A stretch of 64,000 nt of DNA, from positions 4,142,001-4,206,000 of the forward strand of contig NZ_CP054861.1 in NCBI RefSeq assembly GCF_013459645.1, given 5' to 3'. The position numbers were made by a program, and so were the translations under genes. Under the pieces are notes generated by a model. That model worked only from the letters and a program-made list of their open reading frames with translations. It was not told the origin of the DNA and did not search any database. This stretch comes from Martelella sp. NC20 (GTDB taxonomy: Bacteria; Pseudomonadota; Alphaproteobacteria; Rhizobiales; Rhizobiaceae). Of this stretch, positions 17,147 to 24,914 are shown one piece after another. How positions within the stretch are numbered: the first letter of the stretch is position 1; every line of letters starts with the position of its first letter.

Positions 17147-18052
17147 ATGACAACGACGACGGATCAGACATTCGTGAACCCCGAGGCGGTCGCCCTTGGC
17201 GATACCAATCTCACCTTCTCCTTCGCCGAGCGCCGTACACTCTGGAATTTCATCCAGACGCTGATCCTTTGGCTGCTGGCGGGCATCGCCGCCGTTCCGC
17301 TCATCTCGGTGCTGTGGATGCTCATCAGCCGTGGCGGCCTGCGCCTCAGCCTCGCCATTTTCACCGAACTGCCGCCCGCCCCCTTCGAACAGGGCGGCGG
17401 CATCGGCAATGCCATCGTCGGCACGCTGGTAATGGTGGCGATTGCAACGCTGATCGCGGTTCCGATCGGCGTTCTGGGCGGCCTCTATACCGGCCTCCTG
17501 AACCCCAATGGCAAGCTTTCCTCCATCATCCGCTTCGTCGGCAAGGTGCTGACCGGCTTCCCGTCGATCCTGTCGGGCGTGTTCGTCTACGCCTGGCTGG
17601 TGGTGGTGATGAAGACCTATTCGGCCCTCGCAGGCGGCATTTCGCTGTCGATCCTGATGCTGCCGACCATCCTGCTGACGGCCGAACAGGCCTTCCGCAT
17701 GGTGCCGCAGCGGATGAAGGACGCAGCCTATGGCATCGGCTGCAACTCGACGCAGGTTGCCACCAAAATTGTTTTGCCGACCGCGATGCCGGGTGTTATG
17801 ACCGGTGTCATGCTGGCGGTGGCGGGTGCATCCGGCGAATCGGCCCCTCTGCTGTTTACAGCGCTGTTTTCGAATTACTGGATCGGAAGCTTCACGGAGC
17901 CGACAGCGTCATTGTCGATCTTGATCTACAATTTCTCGGCAATGCCTTATGAAAACCAGATTGAACTTGCATGGACCGCCTCGCTAGTGCTTGTGCTCAT
18001 CGTGCTTGTCTTCAACATCCTCAGCCGTTCTTTCGGCACACGCCGCGTATAG
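17147..18052 (+). CDS. pstA: PstA, phosphate ABC transporter permease
   Basis: Second permease of the Pst importer. About 301 residues with six membrane segments; EAA-loop sequence DAAYGIGCNSTQVATKIVLPTAMPG, and LTGFPSILSGVFVYAW matching PstA. Two in-frame starts exist: ATG 17132, whose GAGAGA touches the codon and is too close to act as a ribosome site, and ATG 17147, preceded at a normal distance by GGATAA; the latter is preferred. It lies between pstC and pstB in the same operon. Confidence 0.95.
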   Translation: MTTTTDQTFVNPEAVALGDTNLTFSFAERRTLWNFIQTLILWLLAGIAAVPLISVLWMLISRGGLRLSLAIFTELPPAPFEQGGGIGNAIVGTLVMVAIATLIAVPIGVLGGLYTGLLNPNGKLSSIIRFVGKVLTGFPSILSGVFVYAWLVVVMKTYSALAGGISLSILMLPTILLTAEQAFRMVPQRMKDAAYGIGCNSTQVATKIVLPTAMPGVMTGVMLAVAGASGESAPLLFTALFSNYWIGSFTEPTASLSILIYNFSAMPYENQIELAWTASLVLVLIVLVFNILSRSFGTRRV

Positions 18053-18070
18053 GAAAAAGGTCGAAAAGAT

Positions 18071-18892
18071 ATGTCTGCCACACTGGAAATGAACAGCGTC
18101 CAAACCGCCAATGAAAGCCCCGAAGTCGCCATCGGCGTGCGGATAGCGAAGATCTTTTACGGCGACTTCCTGGCCGTGCGCAATGCCGATGTCGACATTG
18201 AAAAAGGCAAGATCACCGGCTTCATCGGCCCGTCGGGCTGCGGTAAATCGACCGTGCTGCGTTCGCTGAACCGCATGAACGACCTGATCCCCTCCTTCAG
18301 CCTCGAGGGCCATGTCCATTTCCTCGGACAGGACGTCTATGGCAAGAATGTCGACCCGGTCGTCGTTCGCCGTCATATCGGCATGGTGTTCCAGCAGCCC
18401 AACCCGTTCTCGATGAGCATTTTCGAAAACGTTGCCTTCGGCCTGCGTCTCAACGGCTTCAAGGGCGATATCAACGGTCGCGTCGAAAAGGCGCTCCGCC
18501 GGGCGGCGCTGTGGAACGAGGTCAAGGACAAGCTGAAGCAGAATGGCCTGTCGCTTTCCGGCGGCCAGCAGCAGCGCCTTTGTATCGCCCGCGCGATTGC
18601 CACCGAACCGACCGTGCTGCTGATGGACGAGCCCTGTTCCGCGCTCGACCCGATCGCCACGCGCCAGATCGAGGAGCTGATGCTGGAACTGAAGAATGAC
18701 TACACGGTCGCGATCGTGACCCACAACATGCAGCAGGCGATCCGCGTTGCCGACAAGACCGCCTTCTTCTCCGTCGACATGTCGCAGGGCAGCCGCACCG
18801 GCTTCCTCGTCGAGGTCGGCGAGACCAAGAAGATTTTCGAGAACCCGGAACAGCAGCTGACCAAAGAGTATCTGTCCGGCGAATTCAGCTGA
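18071..18892 (+). CDS. pstB: PstB, phosphate ABC transporter ATPase
   Basis: ATP-hydrolysing subunit of the Pst phosphate importer. 273 residues: Walker [11 protein letters not shown]-loop [16 protein letters not shown], signature [15 protein letters not shown], Walker [13 protein letters not shown] and the H-loop in VTHNMQQA. The gene closes the operon: a hairpin with a T tract follows 29 bp later. The phoU and phoB genes that usually follow pstB in rhizobia are not in this window. Confidence 0.97.
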   Translation: MSATLEMNSVQTANESPEVAIGVRIAKIFYGDFLAVRNADVDIEKGKITGFIGPSGCGKSTVLRSLNRMNDLIPSFSLEGHVHFLGQDVYGKNVDPVVVRRHIGMVFQQPNPFSMSIFENVAFGLRLNGFKGDINGRVEKALRRAALWNEVKDKLKQNGLSLSGGQQQRLCIARAIATEPTVLLMDEPCSALDPIATRQIEELMLELKNDYTVAIVTHNMQQAIRVADKTAFFSVDMSQGSRTGFLVEVGETKKIFENPEQQLTKEYLSGEFS

Positions 18893-18921
18893 TCGGCGGC
18901 AGCGCCGGAACCAACACTCTG

Positions 18922-18951
18922 GGGCGGCTCTTTCGGGATGCCGCCCTTTTG
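18922..18951 (+). terminator. Intrinsic terminator after pstB
   Basis: GGGCGGC (18922-18928) pairs with GCCGCCC (18940-18946), 11-base loop, then TTTT. It separates the pst operon from the Fic-like gene. Confidence 0.75.
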
Positions 18952-19040
18952 GTATCCTACTCGAAGCGCGTTGATTTCAACGATCGCGAATGGCTACCCT
19001 GCGGAACTCAGGCCGAACAGACGGCCGAGCGGAAACCACG

Positions 19041-19718
19041 ATGTTCAAACACGCACTCGACCTTGAGAAGATCGAAGAGAAGCTGCGCGATACCCAGCGC
19101 CAGTTCGACCGGATCAATGCGCTTTTGACCATGCCCCGTGACGGCATGCCCGACAGCATCATCGAGCACATGATGGAGGGCTATGCCTATGTCGACCGGC
19201 TGCTGCGCGACAATACCGACATCCTCAGGCTCGGCCAGTTTCACCACCTGCTGGAACTCAACCATCTCGTTCTCTGCGGCTCTTCCAAAGAGCGACGCGC
19301 GGAATTCCGCAACCATATCGAACGCACCGAAGCCCATTTCTACGACCGCGACCTTGGCGACATCGGCGGTCTCATCGAATGGTGCCAGCGCAATGCCGGA
19401 AAGCCGGTGCGCAAGCGCGCCGCCGGCGTCTATGTCCGGGTGCTCAGCCGTCCGCAGCTCTATATCGAGGGCAATCACCGCACCGGCGCGCTGATCATGA
19501 GCTACATTCTCGGCCGGGAGGGCAAGCCCCCTTTCGTGCTGACGCCTGAAAACGCGGAAGCCTATTTCAACCCGTCCACGCTGGTTCGCGACGCCCATAA
19601 ATACTCGCTCGACGAGCTCATCAAGATCCCGAAGCTGAAGCGCTACTTTGCTGAATTCCTGAAGGAAAACGAGGACGAGAGCCTGATCGCCAAGCCCGAA
19701 GCGCTGGAGACGAATTGA
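19041..19718 (+). CDS. Fic-fold-like protein with degenerate catalytic motif
   Basis: A 225-residue cytoplasmic protein. Residues 139-147 read QLYIEGNHR followed by TGALIMSYIL. This aligns with the Fic/Doc motif HxFx[DE]GNxR: the anion-binding EGN-R core is kept, but the catalytic first His is Gln and the Phe is Tyr. Upstream are helical segments (FHHLLELNHLVLCG, ERRAEFRNHIERTEAHFYD) fitting an all-helical Fic core. Fic enzymes usually transfer AMP or phosphate to hydroxyl groups; without the His this is unlikely, so it may be a binding protein or use other chemistry. Start chosen at ATG 19041 (GGAAACCACG upstream); 17 further codons are open. It stands alone after the pst terminator. Confidence 0.6.
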   Translation: MFKHALDLEKIEEKLRDTQRQFDRINALLTMPRDGMPDSIIEHMMEGYAYVDRLLRDNTDILRLGQFHHLLELNHLVLCGSSKERRAEFRNHIERTEAHFYDRDLGDIGGLIEWCQRNAGKPVRKRAAGVYVRVLSRPQLYIEGNHRTGALIMSYILGREGKPPFVLTPENAEAYFNPSTLVRDAHKYSLDELIKIPKLKRYFAEFLKENEDESLIAKPEALETN

Positions 19719-19739
19719 AGGCTGAATGCCGGGCGACCG

Positions 19740-20189
19740 TCACGCCTTCTTCTGCCAGCGTCCTCCCTCGCCCTGCTGCCAGTAGGTGAGGCTGTGCTCG
19801 CCCTGCTTCAGCCGCTTCCATTCAGCGCGCGCCGCGGTCAGTTCATCGACATCGTGGCCATCAAACATCACCACGACGCGCTGATAGTCCTCGACGCCCG
19901 AAACCGGGGCGCCCTCGACAAAGAAGCGGATGTCGGCCTTGCCGGGATTTGCGTCCACGGTCGTCAGAAGCACGGGCTGGCGCTCCGCCTCCGGCTCGTC
20001 GGTCCGCCCGTGGGGAATGAAGCTGTCGGCGCGGAAGGTCCAGAGGACATCGTCCAGCCGATCGCGCTCTCCCTCGCTTGACGTCTGGATCGCGACCCGC
20101 CAGCCGCGCTCCAGGCTTTTCTCGACAAGCGGCGGCAGGGCGGCGTCGCGCAGCGATTCCGTCAGATGATAGAACAGGATTTCCGTCAT
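19740..20189 (-). CDS. holC: DNA polymerase III chi subunit
   Basis: Accessory clamp-loader subunit that links the replisome to single-strand binding protein. 149 residues: the start EILFYHLTESLRDAALPPLVEKSLERGW, the middle LDDVLWTFRADSFIPHG, and RVVVMFDGHDVDELTAARAEWKRLK are characteristic of alphaproteobacterial HolC. It follows pepA by 18 bp in the same direction, the normal alphaproteobacterial pair. Confidence 0.93.
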   Translation of the reverse strand: MTEILFYHLTESLRDAALPPLVEKSLERGWRVAIQTSSEGERDRLDDVLWTFRADSFIPHGRTDEPEAERQPVLLTTVDANPGKADIRFFVEGAPVSGVEDYQRVVVMFDGHDVDELTAARAEWKRLKQGEHSLTYWQQGEGGRWQKKA

Positions 20190-20207
20190 CGCACGCCCCT
20201 GCCCCCT

Positions 20208-21689
20208 TCAGTCCCGGGCCTCATAATGAGCGCGCACCAGTTCGTCCAGAAGCCGCACCCCGAAACCCGATGCCCAGCCGCGATTGATCTCGTTCTTGGG
20301 CGAGCCCATGGCGGTGCCCGCGATATCGAGATGCGCCCAGGGCGTATCGCCCACGAAACGCCTCAGAAACTGCGCGGCGGTGATCGAGCCGGCATAACGC
20401 GAGCCGCCGGTGTTGCGCATATCGGCAAAGCGGCTGTCGACCATCTTGTCGTATTCATCGCCCAGCGGCAGGCGCCAGAGGTTCTCCTGGGTGCGCTCGC
20501 CTGCATCCGCCAGTTCCTTCGAAAGACCGTCATCATTGGAAAACAGGCCGGCCCGGTGCGAGCCGAGGGCCACCATGACCGCGCCCGTGAGCGTTGCCAG
20601 ATCGATCATGAAACGCGGCTTGAACCGTTCCTTGCAGTACCAGAGCGCATCGGCAAGCACCAGCCGACCCTCGGCATCGGTGTTGATCACCTCGATCGTC
20701 TGGCCGGACATCGAGGTGACGATATCGCCCGGCCGCTGGGCATTGCCGTCCGGCATGTTCTCGACGAGGCCGAGAATGCCGACGACATTGACCTTTGCCT
20801 TGCGGGCGGCAAGGGTGTGCATCAGGCCGATGACGGCGGCAGCGCCGCCCATATCGCCCTTCATGTCTTCCATCGAGGCTGCCGGCTTGATCGAGATGCC
20901 GCCGGTATCGAACACCACGCCCTTGCCGACAAACGCGATCGGGCGCTCGTCATTGCCGCCGCCATTCCAGTGGATGACGGCAAGATAGGGCGGCCGCACC
21001 GAGCCCTGGGCAACGCCGAGAAGCGCGCCCATGCCGAGTTCCGCCATCTGCGCGCGATCGAGAATCTCGACCTTCGCGCCAAACGCGGCGAGCGCCTCGG
21101 CCTTGTCGGCGAATTCGCGCGGGCCGAGAATATTGGCGGGCAGGTTTACCAGTTCGCGCGCCAGCACCACGCCCTCGCCGACCGCCTGCCTTTCGGCAAA
21201 GGCAGCATTGGCGGCAGCGACGTCGCCGGCCACGATCTCGACCGCGATCTCGCCCTCCGTTTCGTCCTCGTCCCTGGATGTGGTCTTGAACCGGTCGAAG
21301 GAATAGCCGCCGAGAATCATGCCGAGTGCGAACTCCGCAAGCTCCGAAGGCGCGGCGGAACCGTCAGGATAGACCACCAGCTTCTTCGCCTTGCCGGCAA
21401 GCGAGGAAGCCTTGCCGCCCGCCCGGAGCCAGGCGTTGGAATTCAGCGCATCGCGCTCGCCGAGCCCGATCAGCACGATCCGGGCAGCATCGCTTTCGGC
21501 CGGCGCGAGCAGATCGAGCGTCGAACACAGTTTCGCCTTGAAGCCAGCGGTGGCCGAGGCCTTGCCATAGAGCGCCTCCCCCATGCCGATGGCCTGAAGG
21601 CCCGCCGGAACATGGCCGACGCTTGCCAGGACAATCGCCGTGTTTCCGTTGCTTTCAGCCTTTTCGACAAAAGATATCGAGAACTTCAT
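20208..21689 (-). CDS. pepA: Leucyl aminopeptidase (M17)
   Basis: Cytoplasmic dimetal aminopeptidase that removes N-terminal residues from peptides. 493 residues; metal and active-site motifs are present: [29 protein letters not shown] (Lys and Asp ligands), and [16 protein letters not shown], the M17 signature. Length is normal. The start codon is at 21689. It diverges from the PAP2 gene and is followed by holC. Confidence 0.96.
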   Translation of the reverse strand: MKFSISFVEKAESNGNTAIVLASVGHVPAGLQAIGMGEALYGKASATAGFKAKLCSTLDLLAPAESDAARIVLIGLGERDALNSNAWLRAGGKASSLAGKAKKLVVYPDGSAAPSELAEFALGMILGGYSFDRFKTTSRDEDETEGEIAVEIVAGDVAAANAAFAERQAVGEGVVLARELVNLPANILGPREFADKAEALAAFGAKVEILDRAQMAELGMGALLGVAQGSVRPPYLAVIHWNGGGNDERPIAFVGKGVVFDTGGISIKPAASMEDMKGDMGGAAAVIGLMHTLAARKAKVNVVGILGLVENMPDGNAQRPGDIVTSMSGQTIEVINTDAEGRLVLADALWYCKERFKPRFMIDLATLTGAVMVALGSHRAGLFSNDDGLSKELADAGERTQENLWRLPLGDEYDKMVDSRFADMRNTGGSRYAGSITAAQFLRRFVGDTPWAHLDIAGTAMGSPKNEINRGWASGFGVRLLDELVRAHYEARD

Positions 21690-21827
21690 TTCATGCTCCG
21701 GGTTCTGGTGTCATGGAATTGACAGGATAGGATGGGAGAGAGAAATCCACCCCTTGTTAACGCAACCGGCCATCAATGGTTGACCCCGCCCTCATAACAC
21801 TTAAAACGACGAAAATGGAAACGGTGT

Positions 21828-22649
21828 GTGCGCCGCGCCGTCAACGAAACCGGAACCGCCGCAGTGCAGCAACACCATCAATGGCTTGAGAACCTGCCAG
21901 GGCGCCTCGGCGCCATGCAGCCGCTCAAGGCTGCGTTCATTCTGCTGCTCGCCCTGTGGCTGTTGTTGCTCGTGTTCTTCTACCTTTTTCCCGGCATCGA
22001 TATCGCGGCCTCCAGGGCGTTCTTCCATCAGACGGGCTGCAGCACCAGCGCGCCCGCCGGCAGGATATGCGGCAGCTTTCCGATCGCAGCCGATGCCCTG
22101 CTTGGGTTTCTGCGCGAGGTCATCTTCTACCTGCCGATCATTCTCGGCCTCACCATCATCTATCGCCTGATCATTGCATGGTCCCATCATGGCGCCACCT
22201 ATGACAAGGCGCTTGCCAACAAGCTGATGGCCGGCCTCGTCGCCCTGATCCTCGGCCCCGGCCTTCTGGTCAATACCGTCCTGAAGGAAATCTCCCACCG
22301 GCCGCGGCCGCGCAATACAGATATCTTCGGCGGCGACCTGGGCTTCGTGCCGGCCGGCGATTTTTCCGGCGCCTGCCAGTCGAACTGCTCTTTCGTTTCC
22401 GGCGAGGCCGCGGGCGCCGGCTGGCTGTTCTGCTATGCGATCTTTCTCGTTCCGGAACGCTTCCGGCTGCTGCTGACGCCGCCGCTGCTCGCGCTTTCGC
22501 TTGTTTCACCGGCCATGAGACTGGCCTATGGCGGCCATTATCTTTCGGATATCATTCTCGGATGGCTTGCATCGGTGGTGGTTTTTATCGGAACCCTATA
22601 CATCTTCACCAGAAAGGAGCACGTCGGCCCGCTTCGCAAGACGACCTGA
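21828..22649 (+). CDS. PAP2-family membrane phosphatase with altered second motif
   Basis: Predicted integral-membrane phosphatase acting on a lipid or isoprenoid phosphate in the periplasm, possibly lipid A. 273 residues with about six membrane segments. Motif 1 is KEISHRPRP (K-x6-RP) and motif 3 is MRLAYGGHYLSD (R-x5-H-x3-D), both intact. Motif 2, normally PSGH, reads VSGE in CSFVSGEAAG, so the usual acid His is replaced by Glu. Two cysteines flank it (GACQSNCSF), possibly a periplasmic disulfide. The GTG start at 21828 follows GGAAACGGTGT; an ATG at residue 30 is an alternative. The gene is just upstream of lptF, which fits an envelope role. Confidence 0.75.
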   Translation: MRRAVNETGTAAVQQHHQWLENLPGRLGAMQPLKAAFILLLALWLLLLVFFYLFPGIDIAASRAFFHQTGCSTSAPAGRICGSFPIAADALLGFLREVIFYLPIILGLTIIYRLIIAWSHHGATYDKALANKLMAGLVALILGPGLLVNTVLKEISHRPRPRNTDIFGGDLGFVPAGDFSGACQSNCSFVSGEAAGAGWLFCYAIFLVPERFRLLLTPPLLALSLVSPAMRLAYGGHYLSDIILGWLASVVVFIGTLYIFTRKEHVGPLRKTT

Positions 22650-22686
22650 CAACGGTCTTTTGCGCGACACCCGACACCCGATCGGC

Positions 22687-23847
22687 ATGAAGATACTGGA
22701 ACGCTACATATTGGCACGGGTTGTGCGCATGTTCCTGGCAACGTTGTTGCCGGTGCTGGCCGTGCTGTGGCTGACGCAGGTGCTCGGGCGCATCAACCTC
22801 GTGACCGACAGCGGCCAGTCAATCGTGTCGTTCCTGACGCTGGCGACGCTGCTACTTCCGACCGTGATCCCGACCGTGCTGCCCTTCGGCATCGTGCTCG
22901 GCACGGCGCAGACGCTGACCACGATGAACAATGATTCGGAGCTCGCCGTGATCGACGGCGCCGGCGCCGGCCGCTGGATCATCTACCGGCCGATATTGCT
23001 GTTTGCCGCCTTGCTCTGCGCCTTTTCCTTCATGCTCGACAATTATATCGAGCCGCGCTCGCGCGCCGAGGCGCGCAGCGTGATCGCCTCGGTATATGCC
23101 GACCTGCTCTCCTCCGTGATCGAGGAAAAGACCTTTCGCGAAGTCGAGGACGGGCTTTATATCCAGATTTCGGAACGCATGTCCGGCCGGGTGCTGAAAG
23201 GCCTTTTCGTGGCCGATTACCGCGAGCCGGAAAACTCCTACATCTATTACGCCAAGGAAGGCGCCGTCGATGAAAGCGGCAGCCAGCTCATCATGCGCGA
23301 CGGACAGGTGCAGCGCGAAAACCAGGATGGCGACGTTTCCATCGTTCAGTTCGATTCCTACAGTTTCGATCTTTCCGAACTGACCAGCGACAAGAGCCAG
23401 ACCCACCGGCGCGCGACCGACCGCGGCCTGCCCTACCTGCTCAATCCGCCCAAGGACGATCCCGATTATCTCGGTAATCCGGGGTCTTACCGCGCCGAAC
23501 TTACCCGGCGGCTCACCGACTGGACGTTGCCCTTCATCTATGCCGTGTTCACGATTGTCATCGTGGGTGACGCCCGTTCCCACCGCGAGCGCCGCGTGCC
23601 GCCGATGGCAACCGCATTCGGCCTGACGCTGTTGCTGCGGCTGCTCTCCCATTTCAGCTCCAATCAGGCCGAAAACAACCCGATCTTCGTCTATGTCTGC
23701 TATGCGATCATCTTCGTCTCGCTGGCCATCGGGCTCTATCTGCTCCTGAGGCCGCGACGGGCGCGGCGCAAGACAGGGCCGCTCGGCCGGCTCATGGGCA
23801 GGCTATTCCGCCTGCCACACAGGGCCAATGGCGGAGGCGCGGCATGA
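22687..23847 (+). CDS. lptF: LptF, LPS export permease
   Basis: One of two inner-membrane permeases of the LptB2FG transporter that extracts LPS and passes it to the Lpt bridge. 386 residues: N-terminal membrane segments (RYILARVVRMFLATLLPVLAV), a periplasmic beta-jellyroll domain (LSSVIEEKTFREVEDGLYIQ, a typical YjgP/YjgQ stretch) and C-terminal membrane segments. Start chosen at ATG 22687, the family start; the frame is open upstream through the PAP2 gene. Its stop overlaps the lptG start by 4 bases. Confidence 0.95.
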   Translation: MKILERYILARVVRMFLATLLPVLAVLWLTQVLGRINLVTDSGQSIVSFLTLATLLLPTVIPTVLPFGIVLGTAQTLTTMNNDSELAVIDGAGAGRWIIYRPILLFAALLCAFSFMLDNYIEPRSRAEARSVIASVYADLLSSVIEEKTFREVEDGLYIQISERMSGRVLKGLFVADYREPENSYIYYAKEGAVDESGSQLIMRDGQVQRENQDGDVSIVQFDSYSFDLSELTSDKSQTHRRATDRGLPYLLNPPKDDPDYLGNPGSYRAELTRRLTDWTLPFIYAVFTIVIVGDARSHRERRVPPMATAFGLTLLLRLLSHFSSNQAENNPIFVYVCYAIIFVSLAIGLYLLLRPRRARRKTGPLGRLMGRLFRLPHRANGGGAA

Positions 23848-24914
23848 TCATCTCCGTTCTCGGTCGCTATTTCTTCGTCCGCTACGTTATTACCGTCGCC
23901 TGGTTCCTGTTCGGCGTTATATCGATCATCTACCTGATCGATTTCAGCGAGGTGGTCGGCAATATTTCGGAGGAAGCCGGGCAGAACCTGTTCGATGCCG
24001 TGCTGATCACCGCGTTGCGCCTGCCCTATATCCTGCAGCAGACAATCCCCTTCATCGCCCTGTTTTCGGCGATGGTGGCGCTGATCGCGCTCAATCGCCG
24101 CCACGAACTGGTCGTCGCCCGCGCCGCCGGAATTTCGGTCTGGCAGTTCATCATGCCGTTTGTGATCGGCGCCGCCCTGCTGGGCGCGGCAAGCGTTCTC
24201 GCGCTCAATCCGCTTGCCTCCTGGAGCCAGAAAAGATCCCTCGGGCTTGAAGCCGTCGGCGGCAAGCAGGATCAGGTGGTGCCGTGGCTCAGGCAGATAA
24301 CCGACGGGCAGGACACAATCATCGGCGGCCGTGGCATTGCCGAAAACGGGACCGAACTGCGCGATGCAGTCGTGATCTATTTCGATGATCAGGGGGGAAT
24401 CACCAAACGTCAGGATGCGGAGCGGGCCGTGCTGAGCGACGGGTGGTGGACCCTTCACGACGTGACCCAGACCGAGGCGGGCGAATTATCCACACATATG
24501 GACGAGGTTCAGGTAAAGACCAATCTGGAGCAGGATTTCGTCCAGCAGCACCTTGTCCAGCCCGATCTCGTGAGCTTCTTCGCCTTGCCAAGGCAGATTA
24601 TGCTGGCTCGCCAGTTCGGAACCTCGACCAGCGCATTGGAAACCCAATACAACTATTTGCTTTCATTGCCCTTCCTTCTGGTCGCCATGACATTGATCGC
24701 TGCTACGGTCTGCCTCAAGTTTTCGCGCTTTGCGCAGTCGCCAACCGTTATTTTGGGTGGCATCCTGTCCGGGTTTCTGCTTTATGTGACGAGTGTTCTT
24801 GTAAAGGCGTTCGGCAGCAGCGGAATCCTGTCCCCGCTTCTGGCAGCCTGGATTCCGGTTGTCGTAGCGATGGCATTGGGTTTGACGATATTGCTGCATC
24901 AGGAGGATGGTTAG
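23844..24914 (+). CDS. lptG: LptG, LPS export permease
   Basis: Partner of LptF. 356 residues; starts with LGRYFFVRYVITVAWFLFGVISIIYLIDF and has YILQQTIPFIALFSAMVALIALNRRHELVVARAAGIS, both typical of LptG. The ATG overlaps the end of lptF (ATGA) and its own stop overlaps the GTG start of lptD by one base, so the three are translationally coupled. Confidence 0.96.
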   Translation: MIISVLGRYFFVRYVITVAWFLFGVISIIYLIDFSEVVGNISEEAGQNLFDAVLITALRLPYILQQTIPFIALFSAMVALIALNRRHELVVARAAGISVWQFIMPFVIGAALLGAASVLALNPLASWSQKRSLGLEAVGGKQDQVVPWLRQITDGQDTIIGGRGIAENGTELRDAVVIYFDDQGGITKRQDAERAVLSDGWWTLHDVTQTEAGELSTHMDEVQVKTNLEQDFVQQHLVQPDLVSFFALPRQIMLARQFGTSTSALETQYNYLLSLPFLLVAMTLIAATVCLKFSRFAQSPTVILGGILSGFLLYVTSVLVKAFGSSGILSPLLAAWIPVVVAMALGLTILLHQEDG

